From positions 1 to 64,000 of the forward strand of contig NZ_FNFC01000009.1 in the NCBI RefSeq assembly GCF_900100385.1: 64,000 nucleotides of DNA, in the 5' to 3' direction. Below are positions 34,518 to 43,966 of the stretch, one piece after another. Below the pieces are notes generated by a model that was not told the DNA's origin, did no database searches, and was given only the letters and a program-made list of their open reading frames with translations. Position 1 is the stretch's first letter. Each line of letters starts with the position of its first letter. The translations under genes were made by a program, and so were the position numbers. This DNA comes from Halovenus aranensis (GTDB lineage: Archaea > Halobacteriota > Halobacteria > Halobacteriales > Haloarculaceae).

Positions 34518-35408
34518 ATGGACCACCCGCAGTTCGTCGAACACACGGAACCAGAAGCCGTGTTTTCCCTGCTGTCTGACGACAACCGAATCGCTATTCT
34601 TCGGGCGCTCTGGTACAGTGACGAGCCGTTGACGTTCTCGGAACTGCACGACGCCGTCGACATCACAGATTCAGGGCAGTTCAACTACCACCTCAACAAG
34701 CTCGTCAGCCAGTTCGTCGCGAAAAGCGACGACAGATACACCCTCACCGCTGCCGGCGCGCGAGTAAACGGCGCAATCGATGCCGGCTCGTACACGACCA
34801 GCGGGAGTATGGAGCCAATGGCACTGGAGGCGGCGTGTCCGACCTGTGGCGGCAACCGGACCCTCGGGTACGAGGACGAGGTGGCGCGGGTAGAATGTGA
34901 CTCGTGTGACGTGGCCGCGGAATTTACTGTTCCACCGAGCGCGTTCGTCAACTGTGAGCGCGGCGAAATCCCGACGGTCGCCGGACAGTATCTGCGGACA
35001 ATCGCAGAACGCCTCGCAAACGGGTTCTGCTGGCAGTGTGACGGGCCGGTCGAACAACGTGTGTGTCGGCTCTCGGAGGCCGCAATGTGGGAGGAAAGTG
35101 ACTCGGATGACGGAGGCATAGACAGCGACCTAAGCGACACGCCCGTCGTCGAGTACGAGTGTCTCCAGTGTGGCATGAAGCCGACGGCAGGACTGACGTT
35201 CGCACTCGTCTCTGCGCCAGCGGTGGTCAGCTTCTATCACGACCGTGGTGTCGACATACGGGACCAGTCGTTCTGGCAGTTTGCGACCTTCAGCGACGAA
35301 CAGGTTCGCAGCGACGACCCCTTCCGGGCGAGTGCGACGTTCACCGTCGACGGCGACCAGTTGACCGTCGTTGTCGACGACAACCTCGCCGTCGTCGAGA
35401 CGGAATAG
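34518..35408 (+). CDS. ArsR-like HTH regulator with two zinc-ribbon-like domains (DUF7351-like)
   Basis: This 296-residue protein starts with a winged helix (residues 15-80: LLSDDNRIAILRALW, SGQFNYHLNKLV). Cysteine pairs follow: CPTCGG and CDSC (about 105-130), CWQC (about 175), and CLQCG (about 220). Each could bind zinc. The C-terminus is beta-rich. A paralogue with the same order lies at 48854-49738 on the other strand. It divergently faces the seven-repeat protein gene and may regulate it. The family is recalled as DUF7351. Confidence 0.85.
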   Translation: MDHPQFVEHTEPEAVFSLLSDDNRIAILRALWYSDEPLTFSELHDAVDITDSGQFNYHLNKLVSQFVAKSDDRYTLTAAGARVNGAIDAGSYTTSGSMEPMALEAACPTCGGNRTLGYEDEVARVECDSCDVAAEFTVPPSAFVNCERGEIPTVAGQYLRTIAERLANGFCWQCDGPVEQRVCRLSEAAMWEESDSDDGGIDSDLSDTPVVEYECLQCGMKPTAGLTFALVSAPAVVSFYHDRGVDIRDQSFWQFATFSDEQVRSDDPFRASATFTVDGDQLTVVVDDNLAVVETE

Positions 35409-35426
35409 TTGCACCCGCCGGTGGCG

Positions 35427-37466
35427 TCACTCCTCCTCGTCGTGTTGTTCCATCCGGGCGACGATGTCGTAGGGGCTGTCGTCTTTCCGGATTCCGTCGA
35501 GCAGGAGAAACGCCTGGTCCGGCGAGAGGAAGTGACTCGTCACGGCTCGCCCCAGTCGGGTCGGGTCGAGGTCGTCGATGAACTCGTATTCGAGGAGTTT
35601 GCCAAGGGCGTACTTCGTCGGCACCTCGCCGACCATCCGCTCGTTGAGCTCGCCCGCCTGTGCGCCGGCGACGGTAATGTTCGCGAGTGTCTCCTCGACC
35701 GCGGCGGCGCCGTCGTAACGGGTCGTCACCGGCTCCATCTGGCCTTTCAGGAGCTTGAACGCCACCTCATCTTCGGTCATCTCCTGGCTGCCGTGATAGC
35801 TGCCGTCTGGCTCGACGAGCAGATACACCGTCCCCTTGTCGTGGTAGTCGGGGCGTCCGGCCCGGCCCAGCATCTGGTGGAACTCCTGGACAGAGAGCCA
35901 CTCAATGCCCATCGCCAGCGAGTCGAAAATCACCTGTGAAGCCGGAAAATCGACGCCGGCAGCCAGCGCCGCCGTGGTGACGACGGCGGCAAGCTCTTGA
36001 TCGGCGAACTGGCGTTCGACCCGTTTGCGCCGCTTGTTGTCCAGCCCGGCGTGGTAGGGAGCCGACGAGTACTCCAGTTTGCGGGAGATTTCGTGACAGC
36101 GCCGCCGGGAGTTGGTGAATACGATGGTCTGTCCCCGGTACCCCTTGCTCGATTTCTGGTCGAACGCTCGGCGGACGAGCTTGTTCTCGATGCGGTCTTT
36201 CTCGCGGCCGTCGGCGAAGGTGACGTGGCGCTCGATTGGGACCGGCCGCTCCTCGAACTCGATGAGCGTCGCCTTCAGTGACTGCGCTAGCGTCTCCGGA
36301 TTGCCGACCGTCGCCGAGAGGTATATCCACTGTGTGTCGCTCTCGCGCTCTTGACAGTAGTACTTGAGCCGTGTGATGAGGCCGTCGAGGCGGTGGCCGC
36401 GCTCGCCCTCGCCGAGCGTGTGCACTTCATCGATGACGACGGTTCCCACGTCGCCGAGGTTCTTTCCGGTCCGAAGCGCGTGGTCGATTCCCTCGTAGGT
36501 CCCGACGATAACGTCGGCACTGGGGTCGAACCGTTCGCCGTTGTCGTTGACACGGCTGGCCCCGACCCGGAGCGTCACGTCGACGATGTCGCCGTAGCGG
36601 TCCTGAAACTCCTCGTATTTCTGGTTGGCGAGCGCGACCAATGGAACGAGAAAGAGCATTTTCCCCTCGCCGTTGAGCGCCCGGTCCAGCCCGGCCATCT
36701 CGCCGACGAGCGTCTTGCCCGTCGCGGTGGCACTGACGACGAGTTGGTCGGTGCCCTCGGTGACGCCGTTCTCGACGGCGAGGCTCTGGACGGGCAGAAG
36801 TGTATCGAAGCGACTCTCAAGCTTGGACTGGATGCCCGGGTGCAGCGACAGCGAGTCGACGGGGACCGGGTCGACGTTCTCGACGGTCGGGCTAATCTCG
36901 TCGAACTTGGTCAGCTCGGGGTCGAGTTCGCCTTTGAGGAGGTTTGTAATGCGCTCGAGGTCTTGCACTTCGAGTAGGAGCGATTCGAGGCGGTCCTGTG
37001 CAGTCCCCGAAATCTGTCCCTCGTAGGCGAGTTGACGGTCGAGTTCTTCCCGGGCACAGTCCGGACAGATGGACTCGTCGTTTTCGGTCTCGATAGCTGT
37101 CTCGGCGGTAATCGGGGAGTAGCGGCCGCTGGATGCACAGAGCCGGCAGGTCCGGACGACCTTCGCCCCGAGCTGGTAGGCATCGAGCAGCGCCCGTAGC
37201 TCCTCGCGGCCGTGCCGTGAGGTCTGCTCGGAGATGCGAATGCGAGTGGCTCGTCGGGCCATGTCGACGAACTCGTCGGGGCTGTGGAGTTGCTCGTCGC
37301 TTCCGTCAGCAATCCGGAGCCGCGCCGGTCGCGGGCCGGCGTTTGTCTCTTTGACCTCCAGGTGGCCGTCGAGTACCCGGTCGCCGTCGCGCTCGACGAC
37401 GAGCCGGTAGGTATCGCCGGCCTCGTGGAGAAAGAGCGTATCGACGCGTGGAACCTGCCGTGACAC
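35427..37466 (-). CDS. Ski2-like DEAD/DEAH-box helicase
   Basis: This 679-residue helicase has motif I (SATATGKTLVGEM), motif II (VVIDEVHTLGEG, DEVH), motif III (LSATVGNPETL), motif Ia-like blocks, and motifs V-VI (TTAALAAGVDFPASQV, QMLGRAGRPDYHDKG). The N-terminal 230 residues contain a likely zinc ribbon (CRLC about residue 112; CPDC about 136) and no helicase motif. Ski2-like helicases act on RNA or stalled replication forks. This one is shorter than Hel308 and has a distinct N-terminal domain, so I do not name it. It is convergent with the HTH gene. Confidence 0.92.
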   Translation of the reverse strand: MSRQVPRVDTLFLHEAGDTYRLVVERDGDRVLDGHLEVKETNAGPRPARLRIADGSDEQLHSPDEFVDMARRATRIRISEQTSRHGREELRALLDAYQLGAKVVRTCRLCASSGRYSPITAETAIETENDESICPDCAREELDRQLAYEGQISGTAQDRLESLLLEVQDLERITNLLKGELDPELTKFDEISPTVENVDPVPVDSLSLHPGIQSKLESRFDTLLPVQSLAVENGVTEGTDQLVVSATATGKTLVGEMAGLDRALNGEGKMLFLVPLVALANQKYEEFQDRYGDIVDVTLRVGASRVNDNGERFDPSADVIVGTYEGIDHALRTGKNLGDVGTVVIDEVHTLGEGERGHRLDGLITRLKYYCQERESDTQWIYLSATVGNPETLAQSLKATLIEFEERPVPIERHVTFADGREKDRIENKLVRRAFDQKSSKGYRGQTIVFTNSRRRCHEISRKLEYSSAPYHAGLDNKRRKRVERQFADQELAAVVTTAALAAGVDFPASQVIFDSLAMGIEWLSVQEFHQMLGRAGRPDYHDKGTVYLLVEPDGSYHGSQEMTEDEVAFKLLKGQMEPVTTRYDGAAAVEETLANITVAGAQAGELNERMVGEVPTKYALGKLLEYEFIDDLDPTRLGRAVTSHFLSPDQAFLLLDGIRKDDSPYDIVARMEQHDEEE

Positions 37467-37538
37467 ACGTTTTTGTACTCTCTCCCGGTATTTGAGTGCC
37501 CCGAACTCCCGACGGCACGGTAACGGCGAGTGGTCGCG

Positions 37539-37871
37539 CTACTCCTCTGGTTCGCGGTCAGTGTGTTGTCCCCAGAAGCCGGGGTATTTCTCGACGGTTA
37601 CGTCGCCGTAGACGCGGGTCTGGCAGGCGAGACGGAGCCCCGACTCGGTGTCGTGTGGTGGCACCGACAGCCGGACGGATTCGCGGCGTCCTCGGGAGTC
37701 TACGTCGCCGCTGACCGCGACCGCGCAGGTGCCACAAGAGCCAAGGCCCCGGCAGTTGAGTGTGTCTGCCCGGCCGTTGTGTGGAGAGCAGCCCGCATCG
37801 AGCAAGACGTTTCGCAACACCGCCCCCGGTTCACAGTCGATTTCTCGGCCGCGAAACGTGACAGTGGGCAT
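37539..37871 (-). CDS. 2Fe-2S ferredoxin, short-spaced type
   Basis: This 110-residue protein starts at the ATG at 37871 (MPTVTFRGREIDCEPGAVLR). The cluster motif is NCRGLGSCGTCAV (C-x5-C-x2-C) with a later Cys in RLACQTRV. The C-x5 spacing differs from the first ferredoxin's C-x4. It probably transfers electrons to a different partner. The frame is open to 37997, but the 42 upstream codons are basic and not ferredoxin-like. Confidence 0.9.
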   Translation of the reverse strand: MPTVTFRGREIDCEPGAVLRNVLLDAGCSPHNGRADTLNCRGLGSCGTCAVAVSGDVDSRGRRESVRLSVPPHDTESGLRLACQTRVYGDVTVEKYPGFWGQHTDREPEE

Positions 37872-38040
37872 GCGATAGATTGTCGTGGGAGGTACAAAAC
37901 GACACCGGTAGCCACGAACGTTGTTACGGTGTACTGGGGTCGATTGCCCCGCTACACGCTGGTTCGGACACATCAGTGTATGATGAGAATGAAACACAAT
38001 ACCACGGGAATATCACTACTTGTTCGCGAGATAGTTGCCC

Positions 38041-38530
38041 ATGAACGACGGAACCTCTGAGCGCTCGGCGTCCCTCGACGAGAATCGCACCCACTGCGAA
38101 GAGATGGCCAAAGCGGTGTCGGTAACGGATTCTATTCGCAGAACATCACCCAATCGCGACCGCTCTCGCAGACGACCTGAGTGACGGAGAGGTAACTGTC
38201 GAGAACCCGCACCCTTCGACCGAGGAGTCAGTAACACCGGAGGACGAGCCACCGTACAAGTGGACACATGGGCTGGGCGAGGTTCTGAGTGCGCTCGTAG
38301 ACGCCGGTATCGAGCTACAGTTCGTCCGCGAACACCCGTTCTCGATACTCCAGCGCTCGCCCGGGATGGTACAAAACGAGGAGGGGAACTGGCGACTTGA
38401 GACAGACATCGACCTCCCTCTGACGGTGACAGTGACGGGAACGATGACGGCTGAGACAACACAGCCGCGCCCGACAATGCCCGAGAGTAGCGGTTCGGCG
38501 GAGACGGCCCCCAGAGCCTGCCCGATGTAA
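38041..38530 (+). pseudogene. Internally deleted SAM-dependent methyltransferase
   Basis: Two pieces of one gene remain. The start, in frame 1 from the ATG at 38041, reads like a methyltransferase N-terminus (SLDENRTHCEEMAKAV). From about 38126, in frame 2, the sequence matches the C-terminal third (ILFAEHHPIATALADDL, PPYKWTHGLGEVLSALVDAG, REHPFSILQRSPGM), ending at the TAA at 38528. The central AdoMet-binding region, roughly 145 codons by my estimate of the family length, is missing, and the frames no longer match. The remnant cannot bind AdoMet. The junction lies near 38110-38130. Confidence 0.75.
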
Positions 38531-38679
38531 TCGACAGGGAAACGCCGCCGGGCCACTCGTCGAAAATCCCACGGTATCCGGTGCCACAAACCGACACACA
38601 ACGGCGGAGACGTGCGATGCCGGACTACCGGTCCTGTGGCCAGGTCGGCAGTTCTATCATTGATAATAGCTGACGTGGA

Positions 38680-38687
38680 TTTATATA
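38680..38687 (+). promoter_or_regulatory. TATA box, leaderless promoter of subtilase gene
   Basis: TTTATATA lies 30-23 nt before the GTG at 38710. This strongly supports the GTG start and a leaderless transcript, consistent with a Tat signal beginning at that codon. Confidence 0.65.
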
Positions 38688-38709
38688 ATCCGAACACAGT
38701 GTCTGCTTC

Positions 38710-41700
38710 GTGGACAAATATAGCTATTCGCCGAGTAGACGGGAGTTCATCGCCGGAACGGTCGGGGTCGGTGCAGCGGGGCTGGGGCTGGCGTCGACTG
38801 CTGGCAACGCGCGGGCGGAAAGCATGGACACTCTGGACACCTCTGGCACAGTCAGGGCGGTCGTCCGGTTCGACCCTGCAGAGGGGACTGGGAAGGCGAC
38901 ACTGCAACAGCACGCACGCATCACCCAGCGTGCCTTCGAGCAGTTCGCGGCCGGACGGGCGGACATCAGCATCGAGCGTCGGTTCTGGGCCGCAAACGCC
39001 GCCTCGGTGTCCGTCGACCTCGGGAGCGTCGGTCGGGAGACGATTCTTGGTGTCGATGGCGTGACCGAGGTGCATCCGAACTACGCCGGGCGGGCAGACA
39101 GTGCTGTCGAAGAAACGTCAACGAAAGCGTCAGCCGAAACCAGTGACACCGCCACACAGGAGACAGGCGTTACGTATCCTCTCGCGGAGATGAATGTCCC
39201 GCAGGCGTGGGAGGTACACGACACTCGTGGCGAGGGCGTCGACGTGGCGGTCATCGACACGGGCATCGACACTACCGGCCACGAGGGTCTTGCCGCCTCG
39301 CTGGAGCGAGGTGGCTGGGCCGAGTTCGACGAGAACGGCAATCGGCTCGACACAGAGCCAAACGAGGGGTCAGACGTGCTCCGCGGCCACGGCACAGCCG
39401 TCAGCGGCGTCATCGCAGGCGGGACAGACGATGAGGGTGACAGCTACGGCATCGCACCGGGGGTGAACCTCTACGTCGCGACCAGCGTCTCTAAACCACC
39501 AGAGGGCGTTCGGCTGCTCTCCGTAGTCGCGGGCATCGAGTGGGCCATCGAACAGGAAGTAGACGTCCTGTCGATGAGTCTGGGCCATCCGCAGTACAGT
39601 CACGCGTTCGTCGAACCAGTCCAGAATGCAATCGAGAGCGGTATTCTCGTCGTCGGAAGCACCGGAAACGCCGGACGGTACACGGGCGTATCACCATCGA
39701 ACATTCCGGGCGTCCTCGCGGCCGGTGGCATCAACGACGACCGGCAGCCGTACGACGATGGAAGCGGTGAGCAGGTCGATACCGAACGATACTGGGGAGA
39801 TGACGCCCCCGACTCGTGGCCCCAGACGTACACTGTTCCGGACGTGACTGCGCCGGCTGTCGACGTCCCGTCGGCCTACCTCGACGGTGAGTATACCGCC
39901 GATAGAAGCGGGACGAGTTACGCAGCGCCGTGTGTCGCCGGCGTCGCTGCCCTCGCTCTCGCCGCGACCGACGCCGACAGCGAGGCGGTCCGAAACGCAA
40001 TCATCGAGACGGCGTGCCACCCGGCTACCGAGAACGAGTTCGACCTCGACCCGGGACACGACGACCGGTACGGTCAGGGCATTGTCTCCGCGCTCGCAAC
40101 AATCAGCCATCTCCGGGCCAGCGAGACCGTTTCCGGGACAGTCACTGACGAATCCGGCACTCCACTCGACGGCGTGACCGTCGTCTCGGAGGTCGGTCTG
40201 CAGACCGAGACCGACGACCAGGGAACGTACGAACTAACGCTTCCACCAGTTACCCAGCCCGTCGGCGCGACCGGTCTCGGGTTCGACACGACCGGCGGGA
40301 GAATCGACCCTGCCAGCACCGACACACAGTCGTTCGAACTCGCCCGGACGGACGGCCCCGAGGTCGAGATGACCGGCCGGATGGCGACGCGAATCGACCC
40401 CGGCAACGCGGCAACGGCAACGTTCGACACCGCGAACGTCGAAGCGGTCACGGTCGTACCGGAGGTCAACGGACCGGCTGACCCGGAGGCGCTGGACCTC
40501 ACGGTCAACGACACGGCAGTGGCGTTCGGAGAACCGGTCGCTATCGACCCAGACCGCACGCAGGTTACGGTTGGCATAGCTGTCCCCGAGTCGGCCCTGA
40601 TTGCGCAGTTCCGGGCGAGTTACGAGTTCACGGGCGGCGAGGAGTCAGTCGAGGGACGCGGTCATCTGGTCTACGCCCATCCCGACCCATTCGTTATCTC
40701 ACCCTCGGACCCACCGAGCCTGCAAACACCAATCGACCTGATGGCACCCCGGACGACGCTCGAACTGACAGACGGCCAAGCGGCCGCGGTTGCGAGCGGA
40801 GACGACGACGCGGGAGTCGTCATCGACAAACCGCTAACAGTACGGGCCACCGACGGGGCGACACCAGAGATTCAGTTCTCGAACGAAGGGGCCGACGAGC
40901 CGGCGGCCGTGCTCGTCTTGGCGAACGACGTGACGATATCGGGACTCGATGTCGACGGTTCGGGTGCCGAGACGGGAGTCCAGGTCGGCCTCGGTATCAG
41001 AGAGACATTTAGGGACGGGAAACCGTGGCCCTCGGGCGTGACAGTTCGTGACCTCTCTGTTGCCGGGGCGACGACAGCGATTCGCTCGTATCAGTCGCCA
41101 GCGCTACGAATTACGAACAACGAGCTGACCGCCGACGTGACGGGCATCACCGTCGCAGGCCGGGCGAAGGTCACCGTTCGAGCGAACGACGTGACCGATG
41201 TCGAGACAGGTATCGAGGCAGTCGGCCAGGTCGATGCTATCGAGGCAAACAGTCTCTCGGACATCGGCGGAACGGGCATCTCGGTCGGGACGCCACGCTT
41301 CTTGAGTCGTCACTGGGGGCAGGAAATCGGCCCAGTTCGGTCGAACACTGTCACCGGCGCGACTCGCGGGATTGCCATCGAAGGGGTGACGACCCGTCCG
41401 GTCGAGGAGAACGACCTGTCCGACATCGGCGAGACGGCACTCGTCGTCAACGGCGGTATACTTGCCCCGCTCCGGTCTAACAGCATTGAGAACGCTCAGC
41501 GAGGGATTACGATTGCCGACGACGCGGACGTAGCGACGGTGAGTGACAACGAGTTCACCAACGTCGAAGAGCCCGGCGACGGTGTCGAGGCAGACGACGC
41601 CCCCGGGGACGACCAGAGCGACACTACGCCCGAGCCGACGGAAACACCAGACCAGCGCAACACAGACGAGCCCACGCCCGAGCCGACTGTCTCCCCGACC

Positions 41701-41844
41701 GAAACGGAAGCTGGACCGGCCGCGACAGAGACCGCCGAGACAGACGGCTCCGGTTCAGAGTTCGGTATCGGGAGCGCAGTCGCCGGTCTCGGGACCGTCG
41801 GCTACCTGTTGAAACGGCGGTGGGCAGACGACGAGACGGAGTAG
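38710..41844 (+). CDS. Tat-exported subtilisin-like (S8) protease with beta-helix and PGF-CTERM-like tail
   Basis: This 1044-residue protein has a twin-arginine signal (SRREFIAGTVGVGAAGLGLA). The S8 catalytic triad is visible: Asp183 in VAVIDTGID, His227 in RGHGTAVSGV, and Ser403 in SGTSYAAPCVAG. A carboxypeptidase-regulatory-like beta-sandwich (about 475-550) follows, then a region to about 690 and parallel beta-helix repeats (about 740-960) like polysaccharide-binding or degrading proteins. A Thr/Pro/Glu spacer (about 970-1020) leads to GIGSAVAGLGTVGYLLKRR, a PGF-CTERM-like anchor. It is probably attached to the cell surface by archaeosortase. It starts at GTG 38710. Confidence 0.9.
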   Translation: MDKYSYSPSRREFIAGTVGVGAAGLGLASTAGNARAESMDTLDTSGTVRAVVRFDPAEGTGKATLQQHARITQRAFEQFAAGRADISIERRFWAANAASVSVDLGSVGRETILGVDGVTEVHPNYAGRADSAVEETSTKASAETSDTATQETGVTYPLAEMNVPQAWEVHDTRGEGVDVAVIDTGIDTTGHEGLAASLERGGWAEFDENGNRLDTEPNEGSDVLRGHGTAVSGVIAGGTDDEGDSYGIAPGVNLYVATSVSKPPEGVRLLSVVAGIEWAIEQEVDVLSMSLGHPQYSHAFVEPVQNAIESGILVVGSTGNAGRYTGVSPSNIPGVLAAGGINDDRQPYDDGSGEQVDTERYWGDDAPDSWPQTYTVPDVTAPAVDVPSAYLDGEYTADRSGTSYAAPCVAGVAALALAATDADSEAVRNAIIETACHPATENEFDLDPGHDDRYGQGIVSALATISHLRASETVSGTVTDESGTPLDGVTVVSEVGLQTETDDQGTYELTLPPVTQPVGATGLGFDTTGGRIDPASTDTQSFELARTDGPEVEMTGRMATRIDPGNAATATFDTANVEAVTVVPEVNGPADPEALDLTVNDTAVAFGEPVAIDPDRTQVTVGIAVPESALIAQFRASYEFTGGEESVEGRGHLVYAHPDPFVISPSDPPSLQTPIDLMAPRTTLELTDGQAAAVASGDDDAGVVIDKPLTVRATDGATPEIQFSNEGADEPAAVLVLANDVTISGLDVDGSGAETGVQVGLGIRETFRDGKPWPSGVTVRDLSVAGATTAIRSYQSPALRITNNELTADVTGITVAGRAKVTVRANDVTDVETGIEAVGQVDAIEANSLSDIGGTGISVGTPRFLSRHWGQEIGPVRSNTVTGATRGIAIEGVTTRPVEENDLSDIGETALVVNGGILAPLRSNSIENAQRGITIADDADVATVSDNEFTNVEEPGDGVEADDAPGDDQSDTTPEPTETPDQRNTDEPTPEPTVSPTETEAGPAATETAETDGSGSEFGIGSAVAGLGTVGYLLKRRWADDETE

Positions 41845-41916
41845 GTCCGTTCTGCTGTCTACGGACGCTATCTCGTCGGCGGACGACCTAGCAGGCAGAC
41901 GGCCCGAGGCCGGGGC

Positions 41917-42524
41917 ATGCGACAGGGACAGCGACTGCAGGTAATCGGTCACCGGGGCTGTGGCACACACTATCCGGAGAACACGCTCACGGCAATTCGG
42001 GGCTGTGTGCCCCACGTCGATGCGGTCGAAATCGACGTACGGCGGTGTGCGAGCGGCGAGATAGTCGTCTTTCACGACGAGACCGTCGACGGAGCGACCG
42101 AGCCGATTCCCACGCTAGCCGAGGCACTCGATGCGCTTCCCGACGACACAGGGGTAAACGTCGAACTCAAACACGCGGGGATGGCCGATGAAGTCGCGGC
42201 GTTGCTCCGAGCAGTCGACGACGCGATGGTCTCCTCGTTCGAGGCGGCGGCGCTCGAACCGTTCCGAGAGGAGTCGATTCCGACGGCATACCTGTTCGGA
42301 GAAGGGTTCGCGTCGGGGCTGGATACTGCCACAGCACTCGGTTGTTCGTTCAGCCCCACTACGCAGACACCGACGGTGAACGCATCGAACAGGCCCACGA
42401 CCGCGGCTTGGCCGTCAACGCGTGGACGGTTCCCCGCGAGCGCGATGTGAAACGGCTCCACAATGCGGGTATCGACGGTGTCATCGTCGATTCCTGGACG
42501 ATTGTCCCTGGTGGGGTGTACTGA
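41917..42524 (+). pseudogene. Glycerophosphodiester phosphodiesterase with a frameshift
   Basis: The first frame (41917 to about 42345) encodes a GDPD N-terminus with GHRGCGTHYPENT, AVEIDVRRC and VVFHDETVDG. After ATALGC the frame is lost, and the rest continues in another frame as VQPHYADTDGERIEQAHDRG and GLAVNAWTVPRERDVKRLHN, ending GVIVDSWTIVPGGVY at the TAG/TGA at 42522-42524. A single-base loss near 42345 would explain this. GDPD cleaves glycerophosphodiesters to glycerol-3-phosphate. If it is a real mutation the protein loses its last third and probably its fold. Confidence 0.8.
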
Positions 42525-42588
42525 CTCGTAGGGAGCGATATGTAGGACTCCTAGTAACGTTCACGGTACTCACCGCTGAGGTTTACCT

Positions 42589-43779
42589 GTGAACGAGTCA
42601 CCTGTCTGGGCCGACTCCGATACTGCGACGAAACTGCGACAGCTACACGACGTGACACGGCAGATGATGCAGGCCGACTGTCACGAAGAGCTGTTCACGC
42701 GGGTCACGGCCGCGGCCGACGAACTTCTCGGCTTCAAATACAACACGGTCCGCCGACACGACCAGAACCCCGACCGGCTCGTTCCGGTCGCCGTCTCGCC
42801 GGCGCTTTGCGACCAGAGCAACCGCCGCGTGTACGAACGAGACACCTCCGTCCAGTGGAACGCAATCGAAACCGGCCGAATGCTCGTCTTTCAGTCAGTC
42901 GCCGACATCGAAGACGGCGTCCGCCGGCCCGGGGACGGGAGCATGATGGTCGTGCCGCTGACCGGGTACGGCGTGTTGACACTTGGGTCCCCGGAGCCAC
43001 GGAGCATCGACGAACGCGACCGCCAACTCGCCAGAGTCTTCGGTGCGAACATCGAGACAGCGGCCGAGCGGGTCGAACAGCTGCGAGCACTCGAACGCCG
43101 AGAGAGACGGCTCGAAGCCAAGACCGAGCGACTCGAACGGTTTGCCAGCAAGCTCGGCCACGAACTGCGAAATCCGCTGAACGTCATCGCCGGCAAGGTC
43201 GACCTGGCGCGACAGACCGGCGACCCGAGCCACTTCGACGACCTCGAACAGTCGGTCACGCGGATGACAAAACTCGTCGACGACCTGCTGGCGTTCGCCC
43301 GCGAGGGCGAGATACAGGTCGACCCCGAGTGGCTCGACCTGGGAGGACTGTCGACGGACTGCTGGCACGCCGTCCCGACCGAGGAGGCCGCCCTTCGCGT
43401 CGAGTCGACGGCGACGATCCGCGGTGACGCCGACCGAGTGCGTCAGGTACTCCAGAATCTCTTTCGAAACGCCGTCGAACACGCCGGCAAGGGCGTGACA
43501 GTCACCGTCGGCACCCTCCCGGAGGGGTTCTACGTCGAGGACGACGGAAAGGGTATCCCACCGTCGAAGCGTGACCGAATTCTCGAAACGGGCGAGACAG
43601 CCAAGGCCCACTGGACCGGTATCGGATTGCGGGTCGTCTCGGAAATCGCCGAGGCTCACGACTGGACCGTCCAGGTCGGCGAGAGCGACGACGGTGGCGC
43701 ACGGTTCGAGTTCCGTGGGGTGGAGTGTGGCCCCGGCCAGCACCGCAGTGCGCCCGCCCCCTCTGCAAGCGGCCAGTGA
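42589..43779 (+). CDS. GAF-domain sensor histidine kinase
   Basis: This 396-residue cytoplasmic kinase starts at GTG 42589. A GAF domain covers about residues 10-165, a HisKA helix follows with His191 in SKLGHELRNPLNVIAG, and the HATPase has LFRNAVEHAG, DDGKGIPPSKRD and TGIGLRVVSEI. GAF domains sense small molecules, redox or light. No response regulator is adjacent. The neighbours are a GDPD remnant and ppk1, so a phosphate or energy-status signal is a possible input. Confidence 0.92.
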   Translation: MNESPVWADSDTATKLRQLHDVTRQMMQADCHEELFTRVTAAADELLGFKYNTVRRHDQNPDRLVPVAVSPALCDQSNRRVYERDTSVQWNAIETGRMLVFQSVADIEDGVRRPGDGSMMVVPLTGYGVLTLGSPEPRSIDERDRQLARVFGANIETAAERVEQLRALERRERRLEAKTERLERFASKLGHELRNPLNVIAGKVDLARQTGDPSHFDDLEQSVTRMTKLVDDLLAFAREGEIQVDPEWLDLGGLSTDCWHAVPTEEAALRVESTATIRGDADRVRQVLQNLFRNAVEHAGKGVTVTVGTLPEGFYVEDDGKGIPPSKRDRILETGETAKAHWTGIGLRVVSEIAEAHDWTVQVGESDDGGARFEFRGVECGPGQHRSAPAPSASGQ

Positions 43780-43813
43780 CCCGGCTGCCAGTCGGTGCGC
43801 TCCGGAGAATGGT

Positions 43814-43844
43814 ATACCGGTATTGAGTCCAACGTACCGGTACG
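43814..43844. promoter_or_regulatory. Two phased palindromes upstream of ppk1
   Basis: ATACCGGTAT (43814-43823) and CGTACCGGTACG (43833-43844) are perfect palindromes with the same TACCGGTA core. Their centres are 20 bp apart, so they lie on the same DNA face. They are about 123 nt before the ppk1 start and 35 nt after the kinase stop. This is the arrangement of a two-site operator bound by a dimeric regulator. Confidence 0.5.
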
Positions 43845-43966
43845 GACCACTCCTAGCAACCCTTTTGCAAGAACTCCGGGAACGTGGCCAACGAATGCGG
43901 CGACGGCGCGGCGACTAACCCCGCAGTCTCGCGCGTTGCCCGCACAGCAATAGAGACGACCGGACC

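Noticed and set aside
38146-39075. Open frame of 309 codons on the minus strand across the methyltransferase remnant and the start of the subtilase gene
   Set aside because: It is Arg- and Cys-rich, crosses a promoter, and is opposite a Tat signal with its own TATA box.
42895-43743. Open frame of 282 codons on the minus strand across the GAF kinase gene
   Set aside because: It lies antisense to the HisKA and HATPase motifs, so it is a shadow frame.
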